Source of the DNA: an uncultured Prevotella sp.
Lineage (GTDB): Bacteria > Bacteroidota > Bacteroidia > Bacteroidales > Bacteroidaceae
Reading direction: 5' to 3'
Length of the DNA stretch: 64,000 nt
Assembly (NCBI GenBank): GCA_946614435.1
Contig: CAMOGW010000006.1
Coordinates: 32,417-96,416, forward strand
The translations under genes and the position numbers were made by a program. The notes beneath the pieces are model-generated. The model was not told the DNA's origin, did no database searches, and was given only the letters and a program-made list of their open reading frames with translations. Below, piece after piece: positions 13,768 through 21,974 of the stretch. Within the stretch, counting starts at the first letter, position 1. Each line of letters opens with the position of its first letter.

Positions 13768-16700
13768 ATTGATGATGGTATTGTTGGTAAAGTTCTTTTC
13801 GTTCGTATGCTGCGCTGACGGCAAGCGCATTGCGCATGGTCTTCAGCCAAGTGTACTGGGAATAGAGAGAGCCTGAGCGGCGCTTGGGATGGAGGGTGCC
13901 AATCCACGTGAGCCATTCGTCGGCACGGTGCAGGAGACTCTTCACGATGGCATCACCCTGCTCCTCCTGTTCGGTCTGATAGTAACAACGGGCCATAGCG
14001 AGGGCCGCTTCCGTGTAAGGCACGTTGGCCTCAGGCATCTCCTGCTGCCATTTCTGGCAAACGGAAAGCGCACGACGGGTGTCGCCCTGTCGGAGCAGCG
14101 AGTCAATGAGAATGCTCATCACAAACTGATGGGTGTAGGCCAAGTGCTTCACGTCTTCATCGACATAGATGCCTTTCGTGTTGAGACCGCCGAACCGGAA
14201 GCGGTGCATGACGTTGTGGTAGAGCCGCTCCACGTCAACCTCCTGGCCGCTGGCGGTCGGCGAGACGCGATAGAGTAGTCCTTCCAGCACCAGATGATTG
14301 CTGAGAAAGGGCAGCAAGTCAGCGCCTAAGCCGATGGACAGATAGACAGGGCGGCTCCAGTCGGCTTTCGACAGCATTTCCAGCACCATGAGCTCATTCT
14401 TGTATAAGGCTTGCTTGCCCTTCAGCGAAATCACCATTGTCTGAGCTTCGCCACCGCTTGATGCAGGGGTGGTGATGGTGACACTGTCCGTAGGCACGCA
14501 CTGCATATCTTCCCGTTCGCTGAGCACCCATTTCTGGAGAATGTCCTTCAGTTCGAAGAGATGTTCTCCCAATAGCTCCTTTGCCTCTGTGGGATGCTGT
14601 TCGGCAAAAGTCGTCAGCTCGGTCTTCAGTTCCGGGCGAATGGGGATGTACTCCCGTCGGCCCTCCTGATACTGTGCGTGCTGCCAACCGATGGGAAGGG
14701 CGGGAGAGTCGTAGGCAGGCCGCTTCATCTGGTCGATGTACCAGTCGGTGTTCAGATACTCCAGATTGCACACGCGCGTATCAGTGCGCACATCCTCTAC
14801 TTCGTGGTTATACCATAGTGGGAACGTGTCGTTGTCGCCGTTGCTCAGGATGATGGGATGTCCCTCAGCCGTTGTGCTGTTCAGGTAGTTGGCTCCGAAG
14901 TCGCGACAAGTGTAGCGGTCCGAACGGTCGTGGTCGTCCCAGGTCTGAGAGACCATTTGCAGAGGGATGATGAGGCTGAGGGGGGCTATAAGGCTTATGG
15001 GGCCTATAGGTGCTTTTATCACCCGGGACAACCAGTCGCACAGTGCTGCCACACCCATGCCGCACCAGATGGTGAAGGCATAGAATGAGCCGGCGTAGGC
15101 ATAGTCGCGCTCGCGTGGCTGCATGGGTGTCTGGTTCAGGTAGATGACGATGGCCAGGCCGGTCATGACGAACAGCAGTGTGATGACTAAGAATTGCTGT
15201 CGGCCCTGCCGCCCCTTGCACCACTGCCATGCGATGCCTAACAGCCCTAAGAGCAGCGGCAGACCGTAGAAGACGTTGCGCCCCTTGTTCTCTCTCAGGT
15301 CTGATGGCAGCTGCGATGTGTCGCAGCCCAGCAGCCAGTCGTCTATCCAGCTGAAGCCTGTTATCCAGTTGCCGTGTTCTGCTTCGCCGTGTCCCTGAAT
15401 GTTGTTTTGGCGACCCACGAAGTTCCATAGGAAATAGCGCCAGTACATGAAGTTCACCTGATAGGTGAGGAAGAACCGCAGGTTCTCAGCAGTCGTAGGC
15501 AGATTTCCCTCTTTCTTCACACCGCCCATCCAGTCTTCGTAGGCTTGGGCATGCCGCACTGAGTGCATGCGGGGGAAGAACATTTGCTCCTTATATACAT
15601 ATTTTATATCATGTCGGATTACTTCGTATTCCTGTTTTGCACTGTCGGCTGACGGTCTGTAGATGGCGCGTCCCTCTTGCTGTTTGGGTACCAAGTAGTC
15701 GCCCCTCGTCTCGCGCTCCACTTCACTGCAGTAGGCAGGGCCGTATAGAAGTGGTGTGTCGCCATACTGTTCCCGGTTCAGATAGCTGCCCAGTGCAAAG
15801 ATGTTGCTGGGATTGTTCTCGTTCATCGGTATCTGGGCATTGGCGCGAATGAAGATGACCCCGTAGCTGCTATAGCCTGCCAGTATCATGAGCAGGTAAG
15901 CCAGCGAGAGCCTGACGATGCGTCGGCGTACCTTGCAGTAAGCCGTGACGAGACCTCCTGCCAATAGAATGATGTAGCAGGCGAGTCCTGTGTTGTAGGG
16001 ACATCCCAGGGTGTTGGTGAACAGCAGTTCGAACCAACCGCCCATCTTCACCACGCCTGGTATGATGCCATACAGGATGATGCCCACCAACAGTCCGCCA
16101 GCCGAAAGCGCCATGAGTGCGCCCCGCCACGTGGCATGCTTTGCCTTGTGGAAATAGACCACCAGCGACATGGCTGGCAGACAGAGCAGGCAGAGCAAAT
16201 GCACACCGACGGAAAGCCCCGTGATGTAGGCTATCAGGACGAGCCATCGGGCGCTCTGCCGACCGTCGTCTTCCCATTTCAGAATGAGCCAGAACAACAG
16301 GGCCGTCAAGAAACTGGAAAAGGCATAGACCTCGGCCTCGACCGCCGAGAACCAAAAAGTGTCGCTGAAGGCATAGATCAGTGAGCCCACCCAGCCGCAG
16401 CTCTCGATGACGATGACCTGTTGGAGCGTGAGCGTATCGGCGTTTCCGGCAGTCAGCCGTCGGGCAAAATGGGTGATGGTAAGGAAAAGGAAGAAGATGC
16501 AGCCAGCACTGAGCAGTGCCGACAACAGGTTGACCATCATGGCAACCTGCGACGGGGTGGAGGCCAGCTGAGAGAAGAGATTGGCCAACAGCATGAAGAC
16601 AGGCGCACCGGGTGGGTGACCAATCTCCAGCTTGTAGCCACACGCAATGAATTCAGGACAGTCCCAAAGGCTGGCCGTGGGCTCAATGGTCAGCCCATAG

Positions 16701-16774
16701 ACGATGGCGGCAATGCCGAAAGCTGTTGCCGCCATGAGAAGGTCGATTCGTTTGAAAGTTGTTTGTTGCATCAT
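13733..16774 (-). CDS. DUF2723 (TMEM260-like) membrane glycosyltransferase
   Basis: This 1013-residue protein has the DUF2723 N-terminus (LYGLTIEPTASLWDCPEF-type region, about 25-45, with GHPPGAPVFML), about a dozen membrane helices in residues 10-620, and a soluble C-terminal region with helical repeats. The family is related to protein O-mannosyltransferases and human TMEM260, so it likely transfers sugar from a lipid carrier to exported proteins. A 9-bp repeat in the gene (14967-15020) encodes GPI/SLI/APL triplets in a membrane segment. It has its own promoter (16794-16802) and possible operator repeats (16835-16856). Confidence 0.85.
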   Translation of the reverse strand: MMQQTTFKRIDLLMAATAFGIAAIVYGLTIEPTASLWDCPEFIACGYKLEIGHPPGAPVFMLLANLFSQLASTPSQVAMMVNLLSALLSAGCIFFLFLTITHFARRLTAGNADTLTLQQVIVIESCGWVGSLIYAFSDTFWFSAVEAEVYAFSSFLTALLFWLILKWEDDGRQSARWLVLIAYITGLSVGVHLLCLLCLPAMSLVVYFHKAKHATWRGALMALSAGGLLVGIILYGIIPGVVKMGGWFELLFTNTLGCPYNTGLACYIILLAGGLVTAYCKVRRRIVRLSLAYLLMILAGYSSYGVIFIRANAQIPMNENNPSNIFALGSYLNREQYGDTPLLYGPAYCSEVERETRGDYLVPKQQEGRAIYRPSADSAKQEYEVIRHDIKYVYKEQMFFPRMHSVRHAQAYEDWMGGVKKEGNLPTTAENLRFFLTYQVNFMYWRYFLWNFVGRQNNIQGHGEAEHGNWITGFSWIDDWLLGCDTSQLPSDLRENKGRNVFYGLPLLLGLLGIAWQWCKGRQGRQQFLVITLLFVMTGLAIVIYLNQTPMQPRERDYAYAGSFYAFTIWCGMGVAALCDWLSRVIKAPIGPISLIAPLSLIIPLQMVSQTWDDHDRSDRYTCRDFGANYLNSTTAEGHPIILSNGDNDTFPLWYNHEVEDVRTDTRVCNLEYLNTDWYIDQMKRPAYDSPALPIGWQHAQYQEGRREYIPIRPELKTELTTFAEQHPTEAKELLGEHLFELKDILQKWVLSEREDMQCVPTDSVTITTPASSGGEAQTMVISLKGKQALYKNELMVLEMLSKADWSRPVYLSIGLGADLLPFLSNHLVLEGLLYRVSPTASGQEVDVERLYHNVMHRFRFGGLNTKGIYVDEDVKHLAYTHQFVMSILIDSLLRQGDTRRALSVCQKWQQEMPEANVPYTEAALAMARCYYQTEQEEQGDAIVKSLLHRADEWLTWIGTLHPKRRSGSLYSQYTWLKTMRNALAVSAAYERKELYQQYHHQYEQYLNQYQNP
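14967..15020. repeat. 9-bp tandem repeat in the DUF2723 gene
   Basis: Six consecutive 9-mers such as GGCTATAAG, GCTTATGGG and GCCTATAGG encode triplets including GPI, SLI and APL. The units resemble the intergenic 9-mers CATATAGGT and CTTATAAGT at 18969-19022. Confidence 0.75.
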
Positions 16775-16793
16775 GCTTTGCTCGTTTTTTCGG

Positions 16794-16802
16794 GCAAAGG
16801 TA
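16794..16802 (-). promoter_or_regulatory. -7 promoter element for DUF2723
   Basis: The minus strand reads TACCTTTGC, 20 bases before the start codon at 16774. Confidence 0.65.
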
Positions 16803-16834
16803 AACAGAAGGATGCAACGGTGGGTGAAAAACTG

Positions 16835-16856
16835 TCTGACATTTGTCTGACATTTG
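16835..16856. promoter_or_regulatory. Two perfect 11-bp direct repeats upstream of the DUF2723 promoter
   Basis: TCTGACATTTG occurs twice without a gap (16835-16845 and 16846-16856), followed by a partial CTGTCAG. OmpR/PhoB-type winged-helix proteins bind tandem 11-bp direct repeats. The repeats lie about 35-60 bases upstream of the -7 box and 15 bases past the 3' end of a winged-helix regulator gene. Confidence 0.6.
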
Positions 16857-16871
16857 CTGTCAGCCTCTGTG

Positions 16872-17555
16872 TCAGTTTCCTATCTGCTTGATTTTCAGTC
16901 GGTAGGCTTTGCTGCGGTCCGATTCTATTTCCAGGCTTGAGTGCTGCTCTATGATGGGCTTCAGCCGTCGGATGAGCGTGTAGAGTGTCTCGCTGGCATC
17001 AGGTTTCTTCGGCCAGAGGGTCGCGCATATCTCAGCTTTCGAGAGCGAGTGGGAGGGTGAACGGAAGAACATCTCCATGAGTTGCTGTTGCATGGGCGTG
17101 AACCTCACCTCCTCGTGCCGACTGTTCAGGAACCGTCCTTCCGCATAAGTCAGACCACCGAACGTGCTGGCGGCGGCTACGTCCTTTCGCCTGTACAGGC
17201 TGCATCCAGCCGCCCAGATCAATGCCATCGACGCCAGTGCCATCGAGGGGCGTTGGTCGCTCATTTGCCAGACGGTGAAGGCTGGGCAGTCGGCCTGTAG
17301 CTGCAGTTCTTCCTCCTGGGTGGAAAGGGAGAGCACAGCCTTGCCGCGCAGCTCCGACAGCTGCAGATGATTGTTGAATGTGCGGATGGTGTCAGCCGTG
17401 ATTACATCCCTCTGCTTCTCCTGCAGGGTCTGTGCCAGTGCCTGTTTCAGGTCCTGTTCTATGCTCTGCTGCGTCTGTCTGTAGTCGTGAATGCCTACCA
17501 CGACCGACGGAGCAATCAGTAGCAGAAAGACGATGAGTGTGTGATAATGCTTCAT
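16872..17555 (-). CDS. Membrane-anchored winged-helix (OmpR/PhoB-type) regulator
   Basis: This 227-residue protein has a hydrophobic N-terminal segment (5-22), a periplasmic part of about 80 residues, a second membrane helix (about 104-121), and a cytosolic C-terminal winged-helix domain (about 140-225: FTPMQQQLMEMFFRSPSHSLSK, SETLYTLIRRLKPIIE). It has no receiver domain, so signal and DNA binding sit on one membrane protein. It follows the apgM-like gene by 21 bases and precedes DUF2723, whose promoter carries 11-bp direct repeats typical of this domain type. Its target is inferred, not known. Confidence 0.78.
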   Translation of the reverse strand: MKHYHTLIVFLLLIAPSVVVGIHDYRQTQQSIEQDLKQALAQTLQEKQRDVITADTIRTFNNHLQLSELRGKAVLSLSTQEEELQLQADCPAFTVWQMSDQRPSMALASMALIWAAGCSLYRRKDVAAASTFGGLTYAEGRFLNSRHEEVRFTPMQQQLMEMFFRSPSHSLSKAEICATLWPKKPDASETLYTLIRRLKPIIEQHSSLEIESDRSKAYRLKIKQIGN

Positions 17556-17576
17556 AGAGGCGAGATTTCAGTTTTT

Positions 17577-18953
17577 CTATTCAATCTTCATGAACTCCTG
17601 CATGAATTCACCAAGGCGCAGCAGTCCGTAGCCGCCCGATGTGCACGACAGCTCGTCGTAGTGTTCCACTTCGTCGGGCTCTATTCCTTTATAATAGATA
17701 AGGAAGGGTACAGGCTCATTCACATGGATGCGTAGCTCCACGGGAGTGGGGTGGTCGGGCAGTACGGCGATGCAGACGGGCTCTGCCATCTGCTCGGCGG
17801 CTTCGACGATGGGCTTGATGAGGCGCTGGTCTAGATAGTTAATGGCGCGCAGCTTCAGGTCTAGGTCGCCGTCGTGGCCAGCCTCGTCGGTGGCCTCTAC
17901 ATGCACGAACACGAAGTCGTCGTGCTTCAGGGCTTCGATGGCGGCCTGAGCCTTGCCCTCGTAATTGGTGTCGGCCAGGCCAGTGGCTCCGGGCACCTTG
18001 ATGATGCGCAGTCCGGCATAGCGGCCTATGCCCTGAATGAGGTCAACAGCCGAGATCACGGCTCCCGTCTTGATTTGCGGATATTGCTCCATCAGCGTCT
18101 GCATCGACGGGCGATAGCCGCCGCTCCACGGCCAGATGCTGTTGGCCTGGCGCTCGCCACGGGCGGCTTTTGCCAGATTGTAGGGGTGGCGGGCAAGGAG
18201 CTCCTGAGACTTGAGGATGAGGTCGTTGATGAGGTCGGAGGTTTGTTGGGGGGACAAAGCCTCACCCCCAGCCCCTCTCCGATTGGAGAGGGGAGTATAT
18301 AGACTCACCTGCTGAGTGTAATCCCCAGTACCTGTTCCATTGGAGAGGGGAGTAGATAGATTTGCCTCCTGAGTGTAATCACTCCCCTCTCCAACCGGAG
18401 AGGGGTTGGGGGTGAGGCTTTTCCACTCTTCTCCTGGATGGTCGTGAGGGGGATTGCAAACGATGTGCTTTGAGCCGCCCTTGATGACGAGGAGGTGACG
18501 GTACTGAATGCCGCAGATGAACTTCACTCGCTCGCAGCCTTCGCGCTCATTGATGGGCTTGGCCAGATGCTCGTTCAGGTAGTCGATGAGCACACGGGCA
18601 TCCTCTGTCTGCAGGTTGCCTCCGTTATGGGTGATGATTTTGCCGTCCTCCAGGGTGATGATGTTGCAACGTATGGCTAAGTCGTCGGGCTGCATGTCGT
18701 AGCCTATCGAGGCGGCCTCGAGCGGTCCACGCCCTTCATACACCTTGTTCAAGTCATAGCCTAAGATGGCTGTGTTGGCTACCTCGCTGCCTGGCGGAAA
18801 GCCCTCGGGCACGGTGATGAGCCGTCCTGTTCTTCCTTTCTTTGCCAGCAAGTCCATCGTGGGTTTGTCGGCATATTGCAGCAGCGTCTTTCCGCCCAGT
18901 CTGTCAACGGCATGATCGGCCATGCCGTCGCCTAATATGATGATGTGTTTCAT
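17577..18953 (-). CDS. ApgM-like phosphoglycerate mutase / predicted homoserine kinase analogue
   Basis: This 458-residue protein belongs to the alkaline-phosphatase-superfamily group COG3635 (archaeal-type cofactor-independent phosphoglycerate mutase). It starts with MKHIIILGDGMADHAVD, and metal-site motifs include the C-terminal HVEATDEAGHDGD. In Bacteroidota this gene accompanies thrA, and comparative genomics has predicted that it replaces homoserine kinase (ThrB); here thrA is 79 bases upstream, supporting that role. I start it at 18953; the open frame to 19085 only adds the translated 9-bp repeat. Residues about 179-231 come from an inserted palindromic element (18259-18418). Threonine synthase is not adjacent. 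Confidence 0.82.
   Translation of the reverse strand: MKHIIILGDGMADHAVDRLGGKTLLQYADKPTMDLLAKKGRTGRLITVPEGFPPGSEVANTAILGYDLNKVYEGRGPLEAASIGYDMQPDDLAIRCNIITLEDGKIITHNGGNLQTEDARVLIDYLNEHLAKPINEREGCERVKFICGIQYRHLLVIKGGSKHIVCNPPHDHPGEEWKSLTPNPSPVGEGSDYTQEANLSTPLSNGTGTGDYTQQVSLYTPLSNRRGAGGEALSPQQTSDLINDLILKSQELLARHPYNLAKAARGERQANSIWPWSGGYRPSMQTLMEQYPQIKTGAVISAVDLIQGIGRYAGLRIIKVPGATGLADTNYEGKAQAAIEALKHDDFVFVHVEATDEAGHDGDLDLKLRAINYLDQRLIKPIVEAAEQMAEPVCIAVLPDHPTPVELRIHVNEPVPFLIYYKGIEPDEVEHYDELSCTSGGYGLLRLGEFMQEFMKIE
18259..18418. repeat. Nested-palindrome element in the apgM-like gene (copy 2, expanded)
   Basis: The ends 18259-18297 and 18380-18418 are inverted 39-base units of the same family as in the M56 gene. 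Between them a further internal unit makes a direct repeat of about 41 bases (TTGGAGAGGGGAGTA followed by a CTGAGTGTAATC tail). The reading frame stays open and gives TPLSN-type peptide in the enzyme. Confidence 0.9.
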
Positions 18954-18968
18954 TTTTGTTTTATGGGG

Positions 18969-19022
18969 CATATAGGTCATATAGGTCTTATAAGTCATAT
19001 AGGTCTTATGAGTCTTATATGA
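18969..19022. repeat. 9-bp tandem repeat between thrA and the apgM-like gene
   Basis: Six 9-mers follow in order: CATATAGGT, CATATAGGT, CTTATAAGT, CATATAGGT, CTTATGAGT and CTTATATGA. The unit length keeps a reading frame open and creates a false N-terminal extension of the apgM-like gene. Confidence 0.9.
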
Positions 19023-19032
19023 CCTGTGGTTT

Positions 19033-21570
19033 CTATATATTAGCGATTGACATGATGTTGGCAAACACGCCGGCGGCAGTGACACTGGCTCCGGCTCCGT
19101 AGCCCTGAATGAGCATGGGGTACTCCTTGTAGCGCTCGGTGGTAAGTAGCACGATGTTGTTGGAACCCTCCAGACCGTAGAACGGATGGTGCTGATTGAC
19201 GGCCTCGAGCGACACGGCGGTCTTGAACCCTATGCCGTCGGCCTGCCGCTCCATCTTGGCCACGAAGCGCCAGCGCTTGCCTTCGGCTTCAAGCACCTTG
19301 CGGCGGGCTTCGAAGTCGGCATCGAGCTGTGGCAGGTTCTTCCAGAAATCGTCGAGCGAACCCTCAAAGAAGCTGTCGGGCATGAACAGATGCTTCTCCA
19401 CATCGTCTTGCTCCACCTTGTAGCCTGCTTCGCGGGTCAGGATGACCAGCTTGCGAATCACGTCCTTGCCACAGAGGTCGATGCGCGGGTCGGGCTCGGC
19501 ATAGCCTTTCTCCTTAGCCAGCCGGACTGTCTCGGAGAAGGGCACCTCAGAAGAGAGCGTGTTGAAGATGAAGTTGAGCGTGCCGGAGAGCACAGCCTCG
19601 ATGCGCAGAATCTTATCGCCCGAGTTCAGCAGGTCGTTGATGGTGCCGATGATGGGCAGTCCGGCGCCCACGTTGGTCTCGAAGAGGAACTTGATGCCGC
19701 GTTGCAGTGCCGTCTTCTTCAGTTTGTGATAGGCATCGTAGGGCCCCGAGGCCGCAATTTTGTTGGCAGTGACCACCGAGATGTTATGGTCGAGGAAGTC
19801 CTGATAGAGCGCAGCCACATCAGCCGAAGCCGTGCAGTCCACGAACACCGAGTTGAAGATGTTCATGCTGATAAACTCTTCTGCAGCAGCCTTGGCAACC
19901 CCTCCCACGGCCCCCGAGGGGGCTTCTATAGTTTTGATGTTCGGGAAACTATCTGTCGTAGCCCCCTTGGGGGCTGAAAGGGGTGTCTTATAGGTGCGCA
20001 GGTCGATGCCGTCGCGATTGAAGATAGCCTTCTTCGACGAGGCGATGCCCACCACCTTCAGCTTCAGCTGTCGGGTCTCCTTCAGCTGTTTGTATTGCGA
20101 GTTGATTTGCTCAATGAGGTTGCCGCCCACGGTGCCTATGCCGCAGATGAAGAGGTTGAGCACCTTGTATTCAGACAGGAAGAACGAGTCGTGGAGCACG
20201 TTGAGCGACTTGCGCAAGTACTTGGCATCTACCACAAACGAGATGTTGGTCTCCGAGGCTCCCTGCGCACAGGCTATCACGCTGATGCCGCTCCGGCCCA
20301 GTGTGCCGAACAGCTTGCCGGCTATGCCCGGCGTGTGCTTCATGTTCTCGCCCACGATGGCGATGGTGGCCAGTCCGCTCTCGGCGTGCATGGGGAACAT
20401 GGCACCCGTCACAATCTCCTTCGAGAACTCTATGTTCAGCACCTCAACGGCTCGTTCGGCATCCTCGTCGCGCACACCGATAGACGTTGAGTTCTCCGAT
20501 GATGCCTGCGACACCATGAACACCGAGATGCCGTTCTCGGCCAGGGTGGAGAAGATGCGGCGGTTCACGCCGATCACGCCCACCATTGAGAGACCTGTCA
20601 CGGTGATGAGCGTGGTGCCCTTGATCGAGGAGATGCCCTTGATCATGCGGTGGTCGTTCTCCACCTTCTGCTTGATGAGCGTGCCGGGATGCTGCGGATT
20701 GAACGTGTTCTTCACCTTGATGGGAATGTTCTTCACGCAGACGGGATAGATGGTGGGTGGATAGACCACCTTGGCACCGAAGTTGCACAGCTCCATTGCC
20801 TCCACGTAGCTCAGCTCGTTGATGGTGTAGGCCGTTTTGATTACGCGTGGGTCAGCCGTCATGAAGCCATCTACATCGGTCCAGATTTCTAGCACGTCGG
20901 CATCGAGGGCTGCCGCAATGATGGCTGCGGTGTAGTCGCTGCCGCCACGTCCCAGGTTCGTTGTCTCGCCCGTGTCGCGGTCGCGGCTGATGAAGCCGGG
21001 AACAACGGGCACGAACTGACCATATCTCTCAGTTCTCAGTTTTCCGTTCTCCGTTAAGAAGGTGTCCTTCACCAGCTTTGCGGTCAGCTCAGCATCGAGC
21101 ACATGCTTGCCTTGTTTGCGCACGGTCTTGATGAAGTCGCGGCTGTTGTATCGGCGGCCACCGTTGATCAAGTTGCCCACGATGTGGCTGCTCAGCCGTT
21201 CGCCATAGCTCACGATGGTGGCCTGTGTCTTCGCGCTCAAGTCGTGTATGAGGAATACACCATAATATATAGATCGCAACTGCTCAAACAGATCGTCGAG
21301 CGTTGCGAGCAGTGTAGTTCGTTTCTGCTTGTCGGTGATGATGGCATCCACCATGTCGTGGTGTCGTTTCTGCATGGCATCGAACTCTTCTTTCCAAGTC
21401 TCGTCACCTTTCAGGGCCAGTTGGGAGGTGGCAATAAGTTTGTCGGTGATGCCTCCCAGTGCGCTCACCACGACAATCACTTGTTCCTGTTCTGCCTCTA
21501 CAATCTTCTTCAGGCTCAGGATACTTTCTACGGAACCTACGGATGTTCCGCCAAATTTCATTACTTTCAT
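19033..21570 (-). CDS. thrA: Bifunctional aspartokinase I / homoserine dehydrogenase I
   Basis: This 845-residue cytosolic enzyme makes aspartyl phosphate and later reduces aspartate semialdehyde to homoserine. The aspartokinase part begins MKVMKFGGTSVGS and contains TTNLGRGGSDYTAAI. Two ACT-type regulatory segments follow (about 315-460, including GISVFMVSQASSENS and GISVIACAQGASETN). The homoserine dehydrogenase part has the nucleotide-binding GIGTVGG and the segment FLFETNVGAGLPIIGT. Length is slightly above the E. coli enzyme because of a palindromic insertion (19897-19986) coding about 30 residues near the start of the dehydrogenase domain. It heads the apparent thrA-apgM-wHTH operon, with a -7 box at 21622-21630. 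Confidence 0.95.
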   Translation of the reverse strand: MKVMKFGGTSVGSVESILSLKKIVEAEQEQVIVVVSALGGITDKLIATSQLALKGDETWKEEFDAMQKRHHDMVDAIITDKQKRTTLLATLDDLFEQLRSIYYGVFLIHDLSAKTQATIVSYGERLSSHIVGNLINGGRRYNSRDFIKTVRKQGKHVLDAELTAKLVKDTFLTENGKLRTERYGQFVPVVPGFISRDRDTGETTNLGRGGSDYTAAIIAAALDADVLEIWTDVDGFMTADPRVIKTAYTINELSYVEAMELCNFGAKVVYPPTIYPVCVKNIPIKVKNTFNPQHPGTLIKQKVENDHRMIKGISSIKGTTLITVTGLSMVGVIGVNRRIFSTLAENGISVFMVSQASSENSTSIGVRDEDAERAVEVLNIEFSKEIVTGAMFPMHAESGLATIAIVGENMKHTPGIAGKLFGTLGRSGISVIACAQGASETNISFVVDAKYLRKSLNVLHDSFFLSEYKVLNLFICGIGTVGGNLIEQINSQYKQLKETRQLKLKVVGIASSKKAIFNRDGIDLRTYKTPLSAPKGATTDSFPNIKTIEAPSGAVGGVAKAAAEEFISMNIFNSVFVDCTASADVAALYQDFLDHNISVVTANKIAASGPYDAYHKLKKTALQRGIKFLFETNVGAGLPIIGTINDLLNSGDKILRIEAVLSGTLNFIFNTLSSEVPFSETVRLAKEKGYAEPDPRIDLCGKDVIRKLVILTREAGYKVEQDDVEKHLFMPDSFFEGSLDDFWKNLPQLDADFEARRKVLEAEGKRWRFVAKMERQADGIGFKTAVSLEAVNQHHPFYGLEGSNNIVLLTTERYKEYPMLIQGYGAGASVTAAGVFANIMSIANI
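19897..19986. repeat. Second palindromic family inserted in frame in thrA
   Basis: The 90-base element (30 codons) has GC-rich hairpins GGCCCCCGAGGGGGC and GCCCCCTTGGGGGC at its two ends, with outer CCCCTCCC and GAAAGGGG in inverted orientation. It encodes TPLSAPKGAT and APSGAVGG. The sequence differs from the CCCCTCTCC family but shares the layout and peptide style. Confidence 0.85.
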
Positions 21571-21621
21571 TTTGTTACATTTTTAGCCCCTGAACGAACG
21601 GGGCAGTAGTTTTTACAAGCT

Positions 21622-21630
21622 GCAAAGTTA
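21622..21630 (-). promoter_or_regulatory. -7 promoter element for thrA
   Basis: The minus strand reads TAACTTTGC, 51 bases before the thrA start. Confidence 0.65.
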
Positions 21631-21721
21631 CGAAATAAAGCTGATATAAGAAAGGGATTTCAAAAGATTAACGCAGACTACTCCATTTTGGTTGTTCTTG
21701 GCTATAAGCCAGCCTCTTTTC

Positions 21722-21747
21722 TACCTCCCCTCGAATTCGAGGAGGTA
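21722..21747. repeat. Palindrome of a third GC-rich type
   Basis: TACCTCCCCTCGAA is followed by TTCGAGGAGGTA, an inverted repeat with a two-base bulge. Its style resembles the in-frame palindromic elements, but this copy is intergenic and single. Confidence 0.7.
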
Positions 21748-21804
21748 AAATTGGGATTGTGAAGTGTCTCTCTTCTTTGCCATAGTATAGACTTTTGTAT
21801 GAGT

Positions 21805-21896
21805 CATCTGCTCCCCCTGCTCCCATCTGCTCCGTTTGTAAGTGGTTGGAATCCTGTGAGTTGCAGATGCGGAGCAGATGGAGCAGATGTTTTGAA
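21805..21896. repeat. Inverted GGAGCAGATG cluster (locus A)
   Basis: Copies of CATCTGCTCC on the left (21805-21834) face GGAGCAGATGGAGCAGATG on the right, giving a large potential hairpin ending in TTTTGAAA. The same motif in the same arrangement occurs at 62228-62463, also beside a 22-bp array. Confidence 0.85.
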
Positions 21897-21974
21897 AAAT
21901 CACTGTAATATGTGATTGAAGTGTGTTTCCGAATCATTTGCGTTTTCATTTGCAGACATTCACGTCACGCCGTA

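Noticed and set aside
18954..19085. N-terminal extension of the apgM-like protein
   Set aside because: The extension is only the translated 9-bp repeat, and family members start at MKHIIILGDG (18953).
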